From: Gemmatimonadota bacterium
Lineage (GTDB): Bacteria; Gemmatimonadota; Gemmatimonadetes; Palauibacterales; Palauibacteraceae
Reading direction: 5' to 3'
DNA length: 41,796 bases
NCBI GenBank assembly: GCA_022826685.1
Contig: JAJDUL010000048.1
Coordinates: 1 to 41,796, forward strand
In this document: positions 24,829 through 32,331 of the stretch, in pieces
Position numbering within the stretch: position 1 is the stretch's first letter
Layout of the letters: each line of letters opens with the position of its first letter
The notes under the pieces: generated by a model
What the model was told of the DNA's origin: nothing
Seen by the model: only the letters and a program-made list of their open reading frames with translations
The model's database searches: none
Position numbers and translations under genes: made by a program

Positions 24829-26541
24829 TCACGGCGCAGAATTCGAGCACACGCCCCCACCCTGGTGGCGGGGAATGCTCTGGAGCCAGTCCTGGAATTC
24901 CGTGTTGGGAGGAGAACACAAGCCGGTGAGTATCCAGTCGAACGTGGTGAGTCTCAGATTCACGAGTTCCTGCGGAAGCGGTCCGCGCAAGTCCGCGTTA
25001 GTGAAGAGGTACAGGTGCCGGAGCGCGGAAAGCCTCCCGAGCTCGGAGGGTACGGATCCGGACAGCTCGTTTACCTGAAGTCCGAGAAACCCAACTGACG
25101 AGAGGTTGCCCAACTCGGGCGGAATCGGGCCCGTCAACGCATTGCAGCACAGGGACAACCGAGCCAGGCGTTGCAGTTTCCCCAGGCTGGATGGGATCGG
25201 TCCTGACAGTTGATTCATGTGGAGCTTGAGGTCGCGGAGATTGGAGAGGTCTCCGAACGCCGAAGGAATGGTGCCGGTGATTCGATTGCCGGCAAGCGAG
25301 AGAACCTCAAGATCGGAGAGGTTGACCAGATCCGGTGGAATGGGGCCGCTCAGGTCATTTTGCTCAATATCGAGAACCGTGAGGTTCCGCAGGCTTGCGA
25401 GCTCCGTCGGAATCGGTCCGGTCAGGTTGTTGAAGGCGAGGTTCAACTCCTCAAGACGGCTCAGTTGGGCGAGTTCCGGCGGAATCCGTCCGGTGAACCG
25501 GTTCCGACCTGTGAACAGATCGTTGGAGAGGTCCAGTATTCTCAGGTCGGTGAGGCTGGCCAGCTCCACCGGGATCGGGCCCGCGAGCGCGTTGACGGCG
25601 AGACCCAGTTCTTCAAGCTCCGTGAACTCTGCGAGATACGCCGGGATTTCACCGGTCAACCGGTTATATGACAGATTGAGACGCCGAAGATCCGTGAGGT
25701 GCGCGAATTCGTCCGGCAAGCGGCCCTCGAGTCCGATGCCCGGAAGATCCAGTCCGGTTACCCGACCCTCCGCGTCGGCGGTCACTCCATGCCATTGGCC
25801 GATCGGCGCGTCGGTCAGCCAGTTGTCGCTTATCGTCCAGCGCGAGCCCCCGGTTGCGTTGTACAGCATCACCAGGGCAAAGCTCTCGGACACGTTCACG
25901 ACGATCCGCGCAGTCGCGACGAGGCCGGTTCCGGACGCCTGCACGGATATCTCTGCCGATCCCGGTGTTACGGCAGTCACCAGGCCGTCAGCGCTTACGG
26001 TAGCCACCGACTCGTCATCGGAGAGCCACGAGAAGTCCACGCCGGCAACCGGGTTTTCGTTCGCGTCCAGAGCCTGCGCGGTCAGCTGAAGCGTTTCCAG
26101 CGCGTCGATCGTGGCCTGATCGGGTAACACCGCCAGCGCGGTGACCGTCTGCGACACAGTGATGGCCGCGCTTCCGGAGGCACCGCCGCCCCGGACTGTG
26201 GCCGTGATGTTTGTGGCTCCGTTGCCTACTGCCGTGACGACCCCGGCGGGATCGACCGTCACGATTCCGCCGTCGCTGCTCGCCCAGTTCACGCCGATGC
26301 CGGACATGACCGCGCCGGTCTGGTCGCGAACGGTCGCCGTCAGTTGCACGGTCTGTCCCAATGCGGCGAGCACTGCGGACGAGGGGGTGATCGCCAGTGT
26401 GGTGGGTACGGGCGTCCCCGGCGGTGCAGTCCCGGGTTCGCCGTCTCCACAGGCCAGAGCCAGCAGAGGAGCGAGGAGCAGGACCCGGCACCGGTGAGGA
26501 TACACGGCTCGCGCCCCGGGTTGTGTGCGAAGAGGTGCCAT
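24829..26541 (-). CDS. Surface lipoprotein with two Ig-like (BIG2) domains and plant-type leucine-rich repeats
   Basis: A 570-residue lipoprotein. A hydrophobic signal ends ALAC (Cys31), followed by a Gly/Pro linker. Two bacterial Ig-like BIG2 domains (about 45-125 and 130-205) carry typical ASSDGGIVTVDPAGVVTAVG and SDDESVATVSADGLVTAV strands. An LRR cap (LYNATGGSRWTISDNW) leads into about eleven 24-residue repeats of the form LxxLxxLxLxxNxLxGxIPxxL (about 270-540), and a Cys pair closes the C-terminus. The role is probably binding or adhesion, inferred from architecture. GGAGG about 10 bases upstream supports ATG 26541. The base composition of the repeat region is slightly less GC-rich than its neighbours. 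Confidence 0.88.
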   Translation of the reverse strand: MAPLRTQPGARAVYPHRCRVLLLAPLLALACGDGEPGTAPPGTPVPTTLAITPSSAVLAALGQTVQLTATVRDQTGAVMSGIGVNWASSDGGIVTVDPAGVVTAVGNGATNITATVRGGGASGSAAITVSQTVTALAVLPDQATIDALETLQLTAQALDANENPVAGVDFSWLSDDESVATVSADGLVTAVTPGSAEISVQASGTGLVATARIVVNVSESFALVMLYNATGGSRWTISDNWLTDAPIGQWHGVTADAEGRVTGLDLPGIGLEGRLPDEFAHLTDLRRLNLSYNRLTGEIPAYLAEFTELEELGLAVNALAGPIPVELASLTDLRILDLSNDLFTGRNRFTGRIPPELAQLSRLEELNLAFNNLTGPIPTELASLRNLTVLDIEQNDLSGPIPPDLVNLSDLEVLSLAGNRITGTIPSAFGDLSNLRDLKLHMNQLSGPIPSSLGKLQRLARLSLCCNALTGPIPPELGNLSSVGFLGLQVNELSGSVPSELGRLSALRHLYLFTNADLRGPLPQELVNLRLTTFDWILTGLCSPPNTEFQDWLQSIPRHQGGGVCSNSAP

Positions 26542-26669
26542 CGTCACCCGCCCTCCAAAGTCGACCACCATGGGCGAGGCGCCACTATGCCGTCGCCGGT
26601 GCCCAGCTGCAATAGCTGAGACAGGGCGCGGAGGGCACTGTTCCGGGCGGTGCCCGAGGGTCCGCGACG

Positions 26670-27938
26670 TCAGGTGAAGCGCGCGGGATCGAAGGGTGTG
26701 AGGTCGGTCTCCGAACGGCCCTCCAGCACGAGTTGCGCCAGCGCGTGGCCGGTCGAGGGGGCGAGCGTGACGCCGAGCATCTGGTGTCCCGTGGCCACGT
26801 ACACGTTCGGGAAGCCGGGCAATCGGCCGATCGCGGGGAGGCCGTCCGGCGTCACGGGGCGCATGCCCACCCAGTCGGCACGCTCCGTCCCCTCCAGCGC
26901 CCCGGGCAGGTACCGCCGCGCGGCGCGCTCGAGGATCGCGATCCTGCGCGGGTCCAGGCGCTGGTTGATGCCCGAGAATTCCATCGTTCCGATCACACGC
27001 ACCGCCCCGTGGAACGGCGTGAAGCCGATCCTTGCCGGAGTCACGTGCAGCGGCTGCGAGAGCCGGACGCGCGCGTTCCGAACGGTGATGCTGTAGCCCT
27101 TCCCGGCCTGCACGGGAAGCTTCCGTCCCAGGGTCGCCACGAGGGCGGCCGTCTCGGCCCCCGCGGCGAGCACGAAGAGATCCGCGCCCAGTCCCGCCCG
27201 TTCCCCGTTGGCTGCGTTGCCGCTTCCCGCGGCCGCGGTGAGCGCCATCCGGACGCGGCCGGCTTCGGGCGTGAAGCCGACGACACGCTGACCCGTCCTG
27301 ATTTCGACGCCACGTGCCTCCAGGCTCGCGGCAAGCTCGGCGCACAGGGACTCGGGGCGCACATGCGTGTCCCCACGCATCCGCAGGCCGATCAGACCGC
27401 CCCGCAGATCCGGCTCCGCTTCCGCAAGAGCATCGCGGTCGAGGACGTCCACCGGCCCCACCCGTTCCTCTCCCAATCGTGTCAGCAACTCTTCGGTCTG
27501 TCTGAGCTCGCTCTCGTCATCGTAGGCGAGGATGGTCCCGCTCTCGGCGCGCTCGAACTCCATGCCGTCTTCGGCGAGTCCGCGGTACAGCCGGTCCGTA
27601 GCGGCGTTCAGTGCCGCGAGCGCCGCCACGCCCGCCGCGTAGCTCTCCGCGTTGCAGTACCCGCGGAAAGCCCACAGCCAACCCATGAGGCGGGGCATGG
27701 CCGACGGCTTGATGTAGAGGGGGCTGTCGGCGCGGAGCATCCAGCGCAGCGACGTCAGCGTGAGGCCCGGCGCGGGCAGGGGTCGGGAGATCGATGGACA
27801 CACCCAGCCGCCGTTGCCCTTCGAGCATCCGCCGCCCATGAGGTCGCGTTCGAGGAGGACGACGTCGGCTCCGCCGCGCTCCAGGTAGTGCGCGACGCAC
27901 AGCCCGATGACGCCGCCGCCGATGACCGCGACCCTCAC
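26670..27938 (-). CDS. FAD-dependent D-amino-acid dehydrogenase-like oxidoreductase (DAO family)
   Basis: A 422-residue flavoprotein. The N-terminal Rossmann motif VAVIGGGVIGLCVAHYLERGG (in two pieces, VAVIGGGVIG and LCVAHYLERGG) binds FAD, followed by LLERD. C-terminal GMRPVTPDGLPAIGRLPG and YVATGHQMLGVTLAPSTG are typical of DadA/glycine-oxidase relatives. It would oxidise a D-amino acid or glycine-like amine and pass electrons to a quinone or oxygen. The start is GTG at 27938, overlapping the sigma-factor stop by four bases (GTGA). Linkage with an ArsI-type enzyme and a sigma factor is unusual. Confidence 0.88.
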   Translation of the reverse strand: MRVAVIGGGVIGLCVAHYLERGGADVVLLERDLMGGGCSKGNGGWVCPSISRPLPAPGLTLTSLRWMLRADSPLYIKPSAMPRLMGWLWAFRGYCNAESYAAGVAALAALNAATDRLYRGLAEDGMEFERAESGTILAYDDESELRQTEELLTRLGEERVGPVDVLDRDALAEAEPDLRGGLIGLRMRGDTHVRPESLCAELAASLEARGVEIRTGQRVVGFTPEAGRVRMALTAAAGSGNAANGERAGLGADLFVLAAGAETAALVATLGRKLPVQAGKGYSITVRNARVRLSQPLHVTPARIGFTPFHGAVRVIGTMEFSGINQRLDPRRIAILERAARRYLPGALEGTERADWVGMRPVTPDGLPAIGRLPGFPNVYVATGHQMLGVTLAPSTGHALAQLVLEGRSETDLTPFDPARFT

Positions 27939-28555
27939 CCGGCGGTGCTCCCGCCCACCGTGTTCCCGCCGGCCGCGTGTCCGCCGTGGGCCGCTTCGCG
28001 GGGCCGCATGTCGATCACGCCGCCGCGCCGGTCCAGCTCGAAATCGCAGCAGTCCATGAGCTGCCGCTTCAACATCGCCCGCGCCCGCTGCACCCGCGAT
28101 TTCATGCCGGAGACGCTCAGGCCGAGCCGCTGCGCTGCGTCCACCTGGCTCATCCCCCGGAAGTAGGTGAGCAGAAGGGCTTCGGCGTACTTCGACGGCA
28201 ACTCCAGCGCGAACGGCAGCAGGCACGCCTCCAGGTCCGTCCTGAGCGCTTCATGGTCGCGCGCGACGGGGTCCGAATCCGGCGCTTCGGTCTCGGCGCC
28301 CAGCCGTTCGAGGGTCCGCCGTTCGACGGACCGGCGCCGGTGGTGGTCCGCGATCACGTTGGCCGCGACCCGGTAGGTCCACGCGAGCGGATCCCGCGCC
28401 TCCGCGAGACTCTCCTGGCGTTGCAGCAGCCGCAGGAAGATGTCGCCGGTCACGTCATCGGCCCACGCCGGGTCGACGCGACCGCCCACGAAGCGCCGCA
28501 TCCGCCGCTGAAACTCGGACCATGCCGGCAGGGCCCGGATCGTACGATCAGGCAC
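27935..28555 (-). CDS. SigZ-like ECF RNA polymerase sigma factor
   Basis: A 206-residue sigma-70 group-4 factor. Region 2 (about 33-80) contains WADDVTGDIFLRLL and AWTYRVAANVIADHH; region 4 (about 118-166) contains YFRGMSQVDAAQRLGLS and MKSRVQRARAML, the promoter-binding helix-turn-helix. Just after region 4 is DCCDFELDRRGGVID, with vicinal Cys169-Cys170, a hallmark of SigZ-type factors; the cysteines could sense a thiol-binding metal or metalloid, which is inference. GTG at 28555 lies inside the last codons of the ArsI-like gene (8-base overlap), and its stop overlaps the flavoprotein GTG. No anti-sigma gene is adjacent. Confidence 0.9.
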   Translation of the reverse strand: MPDRTIRALPAWSEFQRRMRRFVGGRVDPAWADDVTGDIFLRLLQRQESLAEARDPLAWTYRVAANVIADHHRRRSVERRTLERLGAETEAPDSDPVARDHEALRTDLEACLLPFALELPSKYAEALLLTYFRGMSQVDAAQRLGLSVSGMKSRVQRARAMLKRQLMDCCDFELDRRGGVIDMRPREAAHGGHAAGGNTVGGSTAG

Positions 28556-28979
28556 AGCAGGTCTCGGATTCGTCGGTACACGCGGTCGCCGATGGCGCGA
28601 TCAGCGCCTCGCCGTCCGGCGTGTCATCCGTGACCTGATACCACTCCCAGCGCAGACCCTGCGGCTCGTCGGACCAGACCTTCGTCTGGGTCGCGTGACA
28701 GCACACCGTCTCTTCCTCCACCCTGGTGAGGATCCCGGCCGCCTCCAGCCGCTGGCCGGCCTCGCGGACCCGCGCGTCCTCGAACACCTCCACACCCAGG
28801 TGGTTCACCCGTTCCGCCGCGTCCGGATTCTCGAACAGCACGAGCTTCAGAGGCGGCTCGTCGATCGCGAAGTTGGCGTAGCCCGGGCGACGCTTGTGCG
28901 GCGCCGCGTCGAAGAGCTTGCCGTAATAGTCCACCGCCTCGTCGATGTCCCGCACGTTGAGGGCGAGTTGCAGTCTCAT
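28548..28979 (-). CDS. ArsI/CadI-family VOC metalloenzyme (organoarsenical lyase / cadmium-induced protein)
   Basis: A 143-residue vicinal-oxygen-chelate protein. It closely follows the ArsI/CadI pattern: QLALNV near the N-terminus, RRPGYANFAIDEPPLKLVLFE (in pieces RRPGYANFAI and DEPPLKLVLFE), NHLGVEVF, then the vicinal-cysteine motif ETVCCHATQTKVW (Cys93-Cys94) and RWEWYQV. Q4, H60 and E112 fit the metal-ligand positions of the fold. ArsI cleaves the C-As bond of trivalent organoarsenicals; CadI is a metal-induced relative. The C-terminus ends ETCCA, a second Cys pair. GGGAGG lies about seven bases before ATG 28979. It leads an overlapping operon with a sigma factor and flavoprotein. Confidence 0.92.
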   Translation of the reverse strand: MRLQLALNVRDIDEAVDYYGKLFDAAPHKRRPGYANFAIDEPPLKLVLFENPDAAERVNHLGVEVFEDARVREAGQRLEAAGILTRVEEETVCCHATQTKVWSDEPQGLRWEWYQVTDDTPDGEALIAPSATACTDESETCCA

Positions 28980-28994
28980 GTCGGAAACCTCCCG

Positions 28995-29011
28995 AGCAGC
29001 CCGTGGCTGCT
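28995..29011. promoter_or_regulatory. Inverted repeat directly upstream of the ArsI-like gene
   Basis: AGCAGCC and GGCTGCT form perfect 7-base arms with a 3-base spacer, 16 bases upstream of the ATG at 28979 and just before its ribosome binding site. It could be an operator or a hairpin influencing translation. No regulator gene such as arsR is seen nearby. Confidence 0.35.
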
Positions 29012-29204
29012 TGTCGTGGTATGTCGGATCCTGTCCCCTTCCTCCGCCCCTAAGACGAACGAGGCGCAGAAAGGACGCAACCGAAGCGGACAGCCTGCCC
29101 CGTTGCCGACGCCGGCGGCCACACACAACGTTCCATCCGGCCCCGGACCCGGTCTCGGGACCCGGCCGCGGGAATCCGACAGCCGAACGGAACAGGACTG
29201 GAGA

Positions 29205-30509
29205 ATGCACACACATCGAAGCCTCGGGACAGTCTCGCTCCTCGCCGGTACGCTCGTCACGCCGCTGGCGGGGCAGGATCCCGCCGTGGATGCCGCGGTC
29301 GACCGCGTGATCGACCGGATCGTCGACATGCGCCACCGAATCCACCAGTTCCCCGAACTCGGCAACCGCGAGTTCGAGACCGCCGCGATGGTGGCGGCGC
29401 ACCTTCGGGAACTGGGGTTCGACGAAGTCACCGAGGGCGTCGCTCACACCGGCGTGATCGGGATTCTCAAGGGCGGTCTGCCCGGAGATGTCGTCGCGGT
29501 GCGGGCGGACATGGACGCGCTCCCCGTCACCGAGGACACGGGGTATTCCTTCGCCTCCACGGTCCGCACGGAGTACGGGGGACAGCAAGTCGGCGTGTCG
29601 CACGCGTGCGGCCACGACGTTCATACCGCCGTGCAACTCGGCGTGGCCTCGGTCCTCGCCTCGATGCGCGACCAGATCCCGGGCACGATCAAGTTCATCT
29701 TCCAGCCGGCCGAGGAAGGACCGCCCCCGGGCGAGGAGGGCGGCGCGGATCTCATGGTCCGCGAAGGCGCGCTGGAGGGGGTCGTCCCCTCCGCCATTTT
29801 CGGGCTCCACACCTTCTCCTCGATGGACGTCGGGACGCTCGGCTACACGCCCGGCCCCGCCTTCGCGGCGGTCGACCACTTCAAGATCCGGATCATCGGG
29901 CAACAGGCGCACGGCGCGCAGCCGCACACGAGCATCGACCCGGTCGTGATGGCGTCGCAGGCGGTGACCGCCTTCCAGACCATCCGTTCGCGCAACCTGT
30001 CGCCGCTCGAACCCAGCGTGGTCACGGTCGGCGTGATGAGGGGAGGCGAGCGCTTCAACATCATCCCGCAGGAGATGTGGCTCGAAGGCACGGTTCGCAC
30101 GTACAACCCCGATGTCCGGGACGCGGTCGAACGGCGGATGGATGAGATCCTCGAGGGCATCACCCGCGCGGGAGGCGGCAGTTACGTGCTCGACTACGAC
30201 CGCGGCACGCCGGCCACGATCAACGACCGTGACCTCACCGCCGAGATGGCGCCGACGCTGGCGAAGATCGTGGGCGACGAGAACGTGTTCGTCATCGACC
30301 CCACGATGGGCGGAGAGGACTTCGCCTACTTCGCGAACGAGGTGCCGGGCTTCTACTACCGGCTGGGCTCGGTAAACCCCGAACTCGGCTCGGGAGGCCA
30401 CCACACGCCGGACTTCCGCGCCGACGACGCCTCGATTTCGATCGGGATGCGGGCGATGTCGAACCTGCTCCTCGACTACCTGAAGTCGCGCCGCCCGTCC
30501 ACCGACTGA
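29205..30509 (+). CDS. M20-family amidohydrolase (hippurate/IAA-amino-acid hydrolase type), exported
   Basis: A 434-residue metal-dependent amidase or carboxypeptidase that removes amino acids from N-acyl conjugates. A short hydrophobic N-terminus ending near LAGQ suggests export. Metal-site motifs are complete: RADMDALPV (100-108), SHACGHDVH with Cys135 and His137, PAEEG (169-172 with Glu170/171) and GLHTF. The dimerisation lid follows and MGGEDFAYF completes the C-terminal site. The Cys in SHACGHD is typical of the bacterial aminoacylase subfamily. It is divergent from the ArsI-like operon. GGAG at 29200-29203 lies unusually close to the ATG. Confidence 0.92.
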   Translation: MHTHRSLGTVSLLAGTLVTPLAGQDPAVDAAVDRVIDRIVDMRHRIHQFPELGNREFETAAMVAAHLRELGFDEVTEGVAHTGVIGILKGGLPGDVVAVRADMDALPVTEDTGYSFASTVRTEYGGQQVGVSHACGHDVHTAVQLGVASVLASMRDQIPGTIKFIFQPAEEGPPPGEEGGADLMVREGALEGVVPSAIFGLHTFSSMDVGTLGYTPGPAFAAVDHFKIRIIGQQAHGAQPHTSIDPVVMASQAVTAFQTIRSRNLSPLEPSVVTVGVMRGGERFNIIPQEMWLEGTVRTYNPDVRDAVERRMDEILEGITRAGGGSYVLDYDRGTPATINDRDLTAEMAPTLAKIVGDENVFVIDPTMGGEDFAYFANEVPGFYYRLGSVNPELGSGGHHTPDFRADDASISIGMRAMSNLLLDYLKSRRPSTD

Positions 30510-30542
30510 CCGTCGGAGCCGCGGGAGCGCCGCGGCGAGGAG

Positions 30543-32273
30543 CTACGGTTCGACGAGGACATCGCGCCACGCGAGGCGCGTCACGAGTTCGAGGCCCACG
30601 CCCTCGTCGGCGCCCCGCGGCCGCAGGACGACCGGCTCGCCGAGGGGGACGCCGCAGATCGCGAATCTGCCTCGCTCGTCGGACGCCCCGCCGGCGTATT
30701 CCGACTGTTCGGACACGACGGCGGTCCGCGCCGTGCCCTGAAGCCGGCGCACCCGCCACACGACCTCAACCTCGACGTCGGGCACCGGCAGCCCCGTGTC
30801 GGCAGCGCGCGCGAACCCGACCACGGCGCCCGTGCTCCCCTGGGGCGACGAACGGGGACAGACGCGCGCGAAGAGGGCATCGGCCGACGGCGTCCAAAGC
30901 TCGAGGGGCTCGCTGACCCGGTCGTCCACGACGACGCGGGCCTCGTTCATCCGAACGCCGGCGGCACGCAGCCTCGGATGGTCCACGCCGAGCGCGTATG
31001 CGCCGTCCGGCAGCCCGCCCACCTGGAACCGGCCGGCCGGATCGGTGACGGCGCTGAACGGGGCGTCGGCCGCATTGGGCCGGGGCACGAACGCCGCGGC
31101 GTCATCCCAGTCGCGAAGCACGATGTCCGCGGCGCCGAGCGGTTCGCCGCTCACGCTGTCGCGCAGGACGCCCGCCACGACGCCTTCTCCCACCTTGAAC
31201 GAGATTCCCCCGACGAACGCGTCGGACACCGTCCCGCCGGTCTGCCGATACGCCACGAGCACGGCCCGCCGACGAGACGAGAGGCCCGCGGTCCCGATAC
31301 GCCGGGAGTAGCCCCCGACCGGGAAGCGCAGCCACCAATCGCGGACGTAGAAGGGGCCTTCCGGCAGACGGTCGAAGGTGAGGTCCGCGCCGACGAGCTG
31401 ACGCCGCGCACCCTCCGGCAGGGGGACGTTGCGGTACCGGATCTGCACGCGCCGGAGTTCCGCGCTCTCCTCGTCAAGCCAGAGCGTACCCTCGATGTCG
31501 ATGACGTCCCGGTCGTCCCTCGGGCGGAACGTGACGCCGAGCATCGGTTCGTCTTCCACCTCATCGCGGCGGAGCCCGAAGCAGTGCGTGTCCCTGAACT
31601 CCCGAGACAGCAGCACGTTCGCGTCCGGCGCGTAGAAAACCGAGGAATCCGGGTCCACGAGCGCGTAGCCCGACGTCGTCAGCCGGCCCGCGGGCAAGCT
31701 CCGAAACGGCGGCAGGCGCACATGTCGGCGGACGCGGCTCTCGGACTCCAGCGTCGAGAGATATTCGGGATCCAGCGTGCGCTCGTATTCCGTGAGCGTG
31801 AACGTCACTTCGCCCCGGTCTTCGGCCCACACCGCAGTCTCGAGCGCCTTGCGAGCCTCTTCCCAGACGGTGGCGAGCGCTTCTCCCTCGCTCGGATCGT
31901 CGAGACAGGCCGCGGTCACTTCGACGCGCAGATCCACGAGCCGCACGGGTCGCGGCGGGACTTCGACGGTGATCGTCAGCGTCTGCTCCGCCGTCACTTC
32001 GTACGGCTCGGTGACCCAGTTCGCGTATCCGATGCGCTGCACGCGGATGCGGTACTGCCCGGGGCCGGGCGCCAGCAGCGAAAAGAGGCCGTCCGCCGCC
32101 GTGAAGTCGGCCTGCACCGCCTCGCCGGCCGCGTCCAGAAGGCTGACGAAACCGCCCGAGATGAGCGGGCCGCCATCGGCTTCGCGTACCGTGCCGTTGA
32201 TCCGCTGGGCGGCGGCGGGCGAGGCGAACGCCGATGCGATGAAGGCCATCGCAACCCATGGCAGTATCCTCAT
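30543..32273 (-). CDS. Secreted protein with CarboxypepD_reg-like domains
   Basis: A 576-residue exported protein; the signal peptide ends about residue 23 (SPAAAQ). The first carboxypeptidase-regulatory-like domain (about 24-105) has INGTVREADGGPLISGG and YRIRVQRIGYANW. A central domain (about 110-360) includes LRVEVTAACLDDP and DIEGTLWLDEESAEL strands. Two further CarboxypepD_reg modules (about 362-450 and 475-570) follow. There is no TonB plug or barrel, so it is not a receptor. Similar proteins in Gemmatimonadota have unknown function. It ends 33 bases from the convergent M20 gene. Confidence 0.85.
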   Translation of the reverse strand: MRILPWVAMAFIASAFASPAAAQRINGTVREADGGPLISGGFVSLLDAAGEAVQADFTAADGLFSLLAPGPGQYRIRVQRIGYANWVTEPYEVTAEQTLTITVEVPPRPVRLVDLRVEVTAACLDDPSEGEALATVWEEARKALETAVWAEDRGEVTFTLTEYERTLDPEYLSTLESESRVRRHVRLPPFRSLPAGRLTTSGYALVDPDSSVFYAPDANVLLSREFRDTHCFGLRRDEVEDEPMLGVTFRPRDDRDVIDIEGTLWLDEESAELRRVQIRYRNVPLPEGARRQLVGADLTFDRLPEGPFYVRDWWLRFPVGGYSRRIGTAGLSSRRRAVLVAYRQTGGTVSDAFVGGISFKVGEGVVAGVLRDSVSGEPLGAADIVLRDWDDAAAFVPRPNAADAPFSAVTDPAGRFQVGGLPDGAYALGVDHPRLRAAGVRMNEARVVVDDRVSEPLELWTPSADALFARVCPRSSPQGSTGAVVGFARAADTGLPVPDVEVEVVWRVRRLQGTARTAVVSEQSEYAGGASDERGRFAICGVPLGEPVVLRPRGADEGVGLELVTRLAWRDVLVEP

Positions 32274-32288
32274 GCCAAAATGTCGCGA

Positions 32289-32328
32289 GGCGCCGCCATC
32301 GGCGCCAACCCGGGCCGCCGGAGGCCCG
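32289..32328 (-). terminator. Two tandem hairpins after the PQQ lipoprotein gene
   Basis: GGCGCC-6-GGCGCC (32289-32306) and CGGGCC-6-GGCCCG (32311-32328) each form a 6-pair stem with a 6-base loop, right after the stop at 32332 and before the next minus-strand gene. No T-run follows. Confidence 0.4.
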
Positions 32329-32331
32329 CGG

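Noticed and set aside
24813..24832. Hairpin GTGACG-8-CGTCAC at the LRR gene stop
   Set aside because: Only six pairs and it includes the stop codon itself; too weak to call a terminator.
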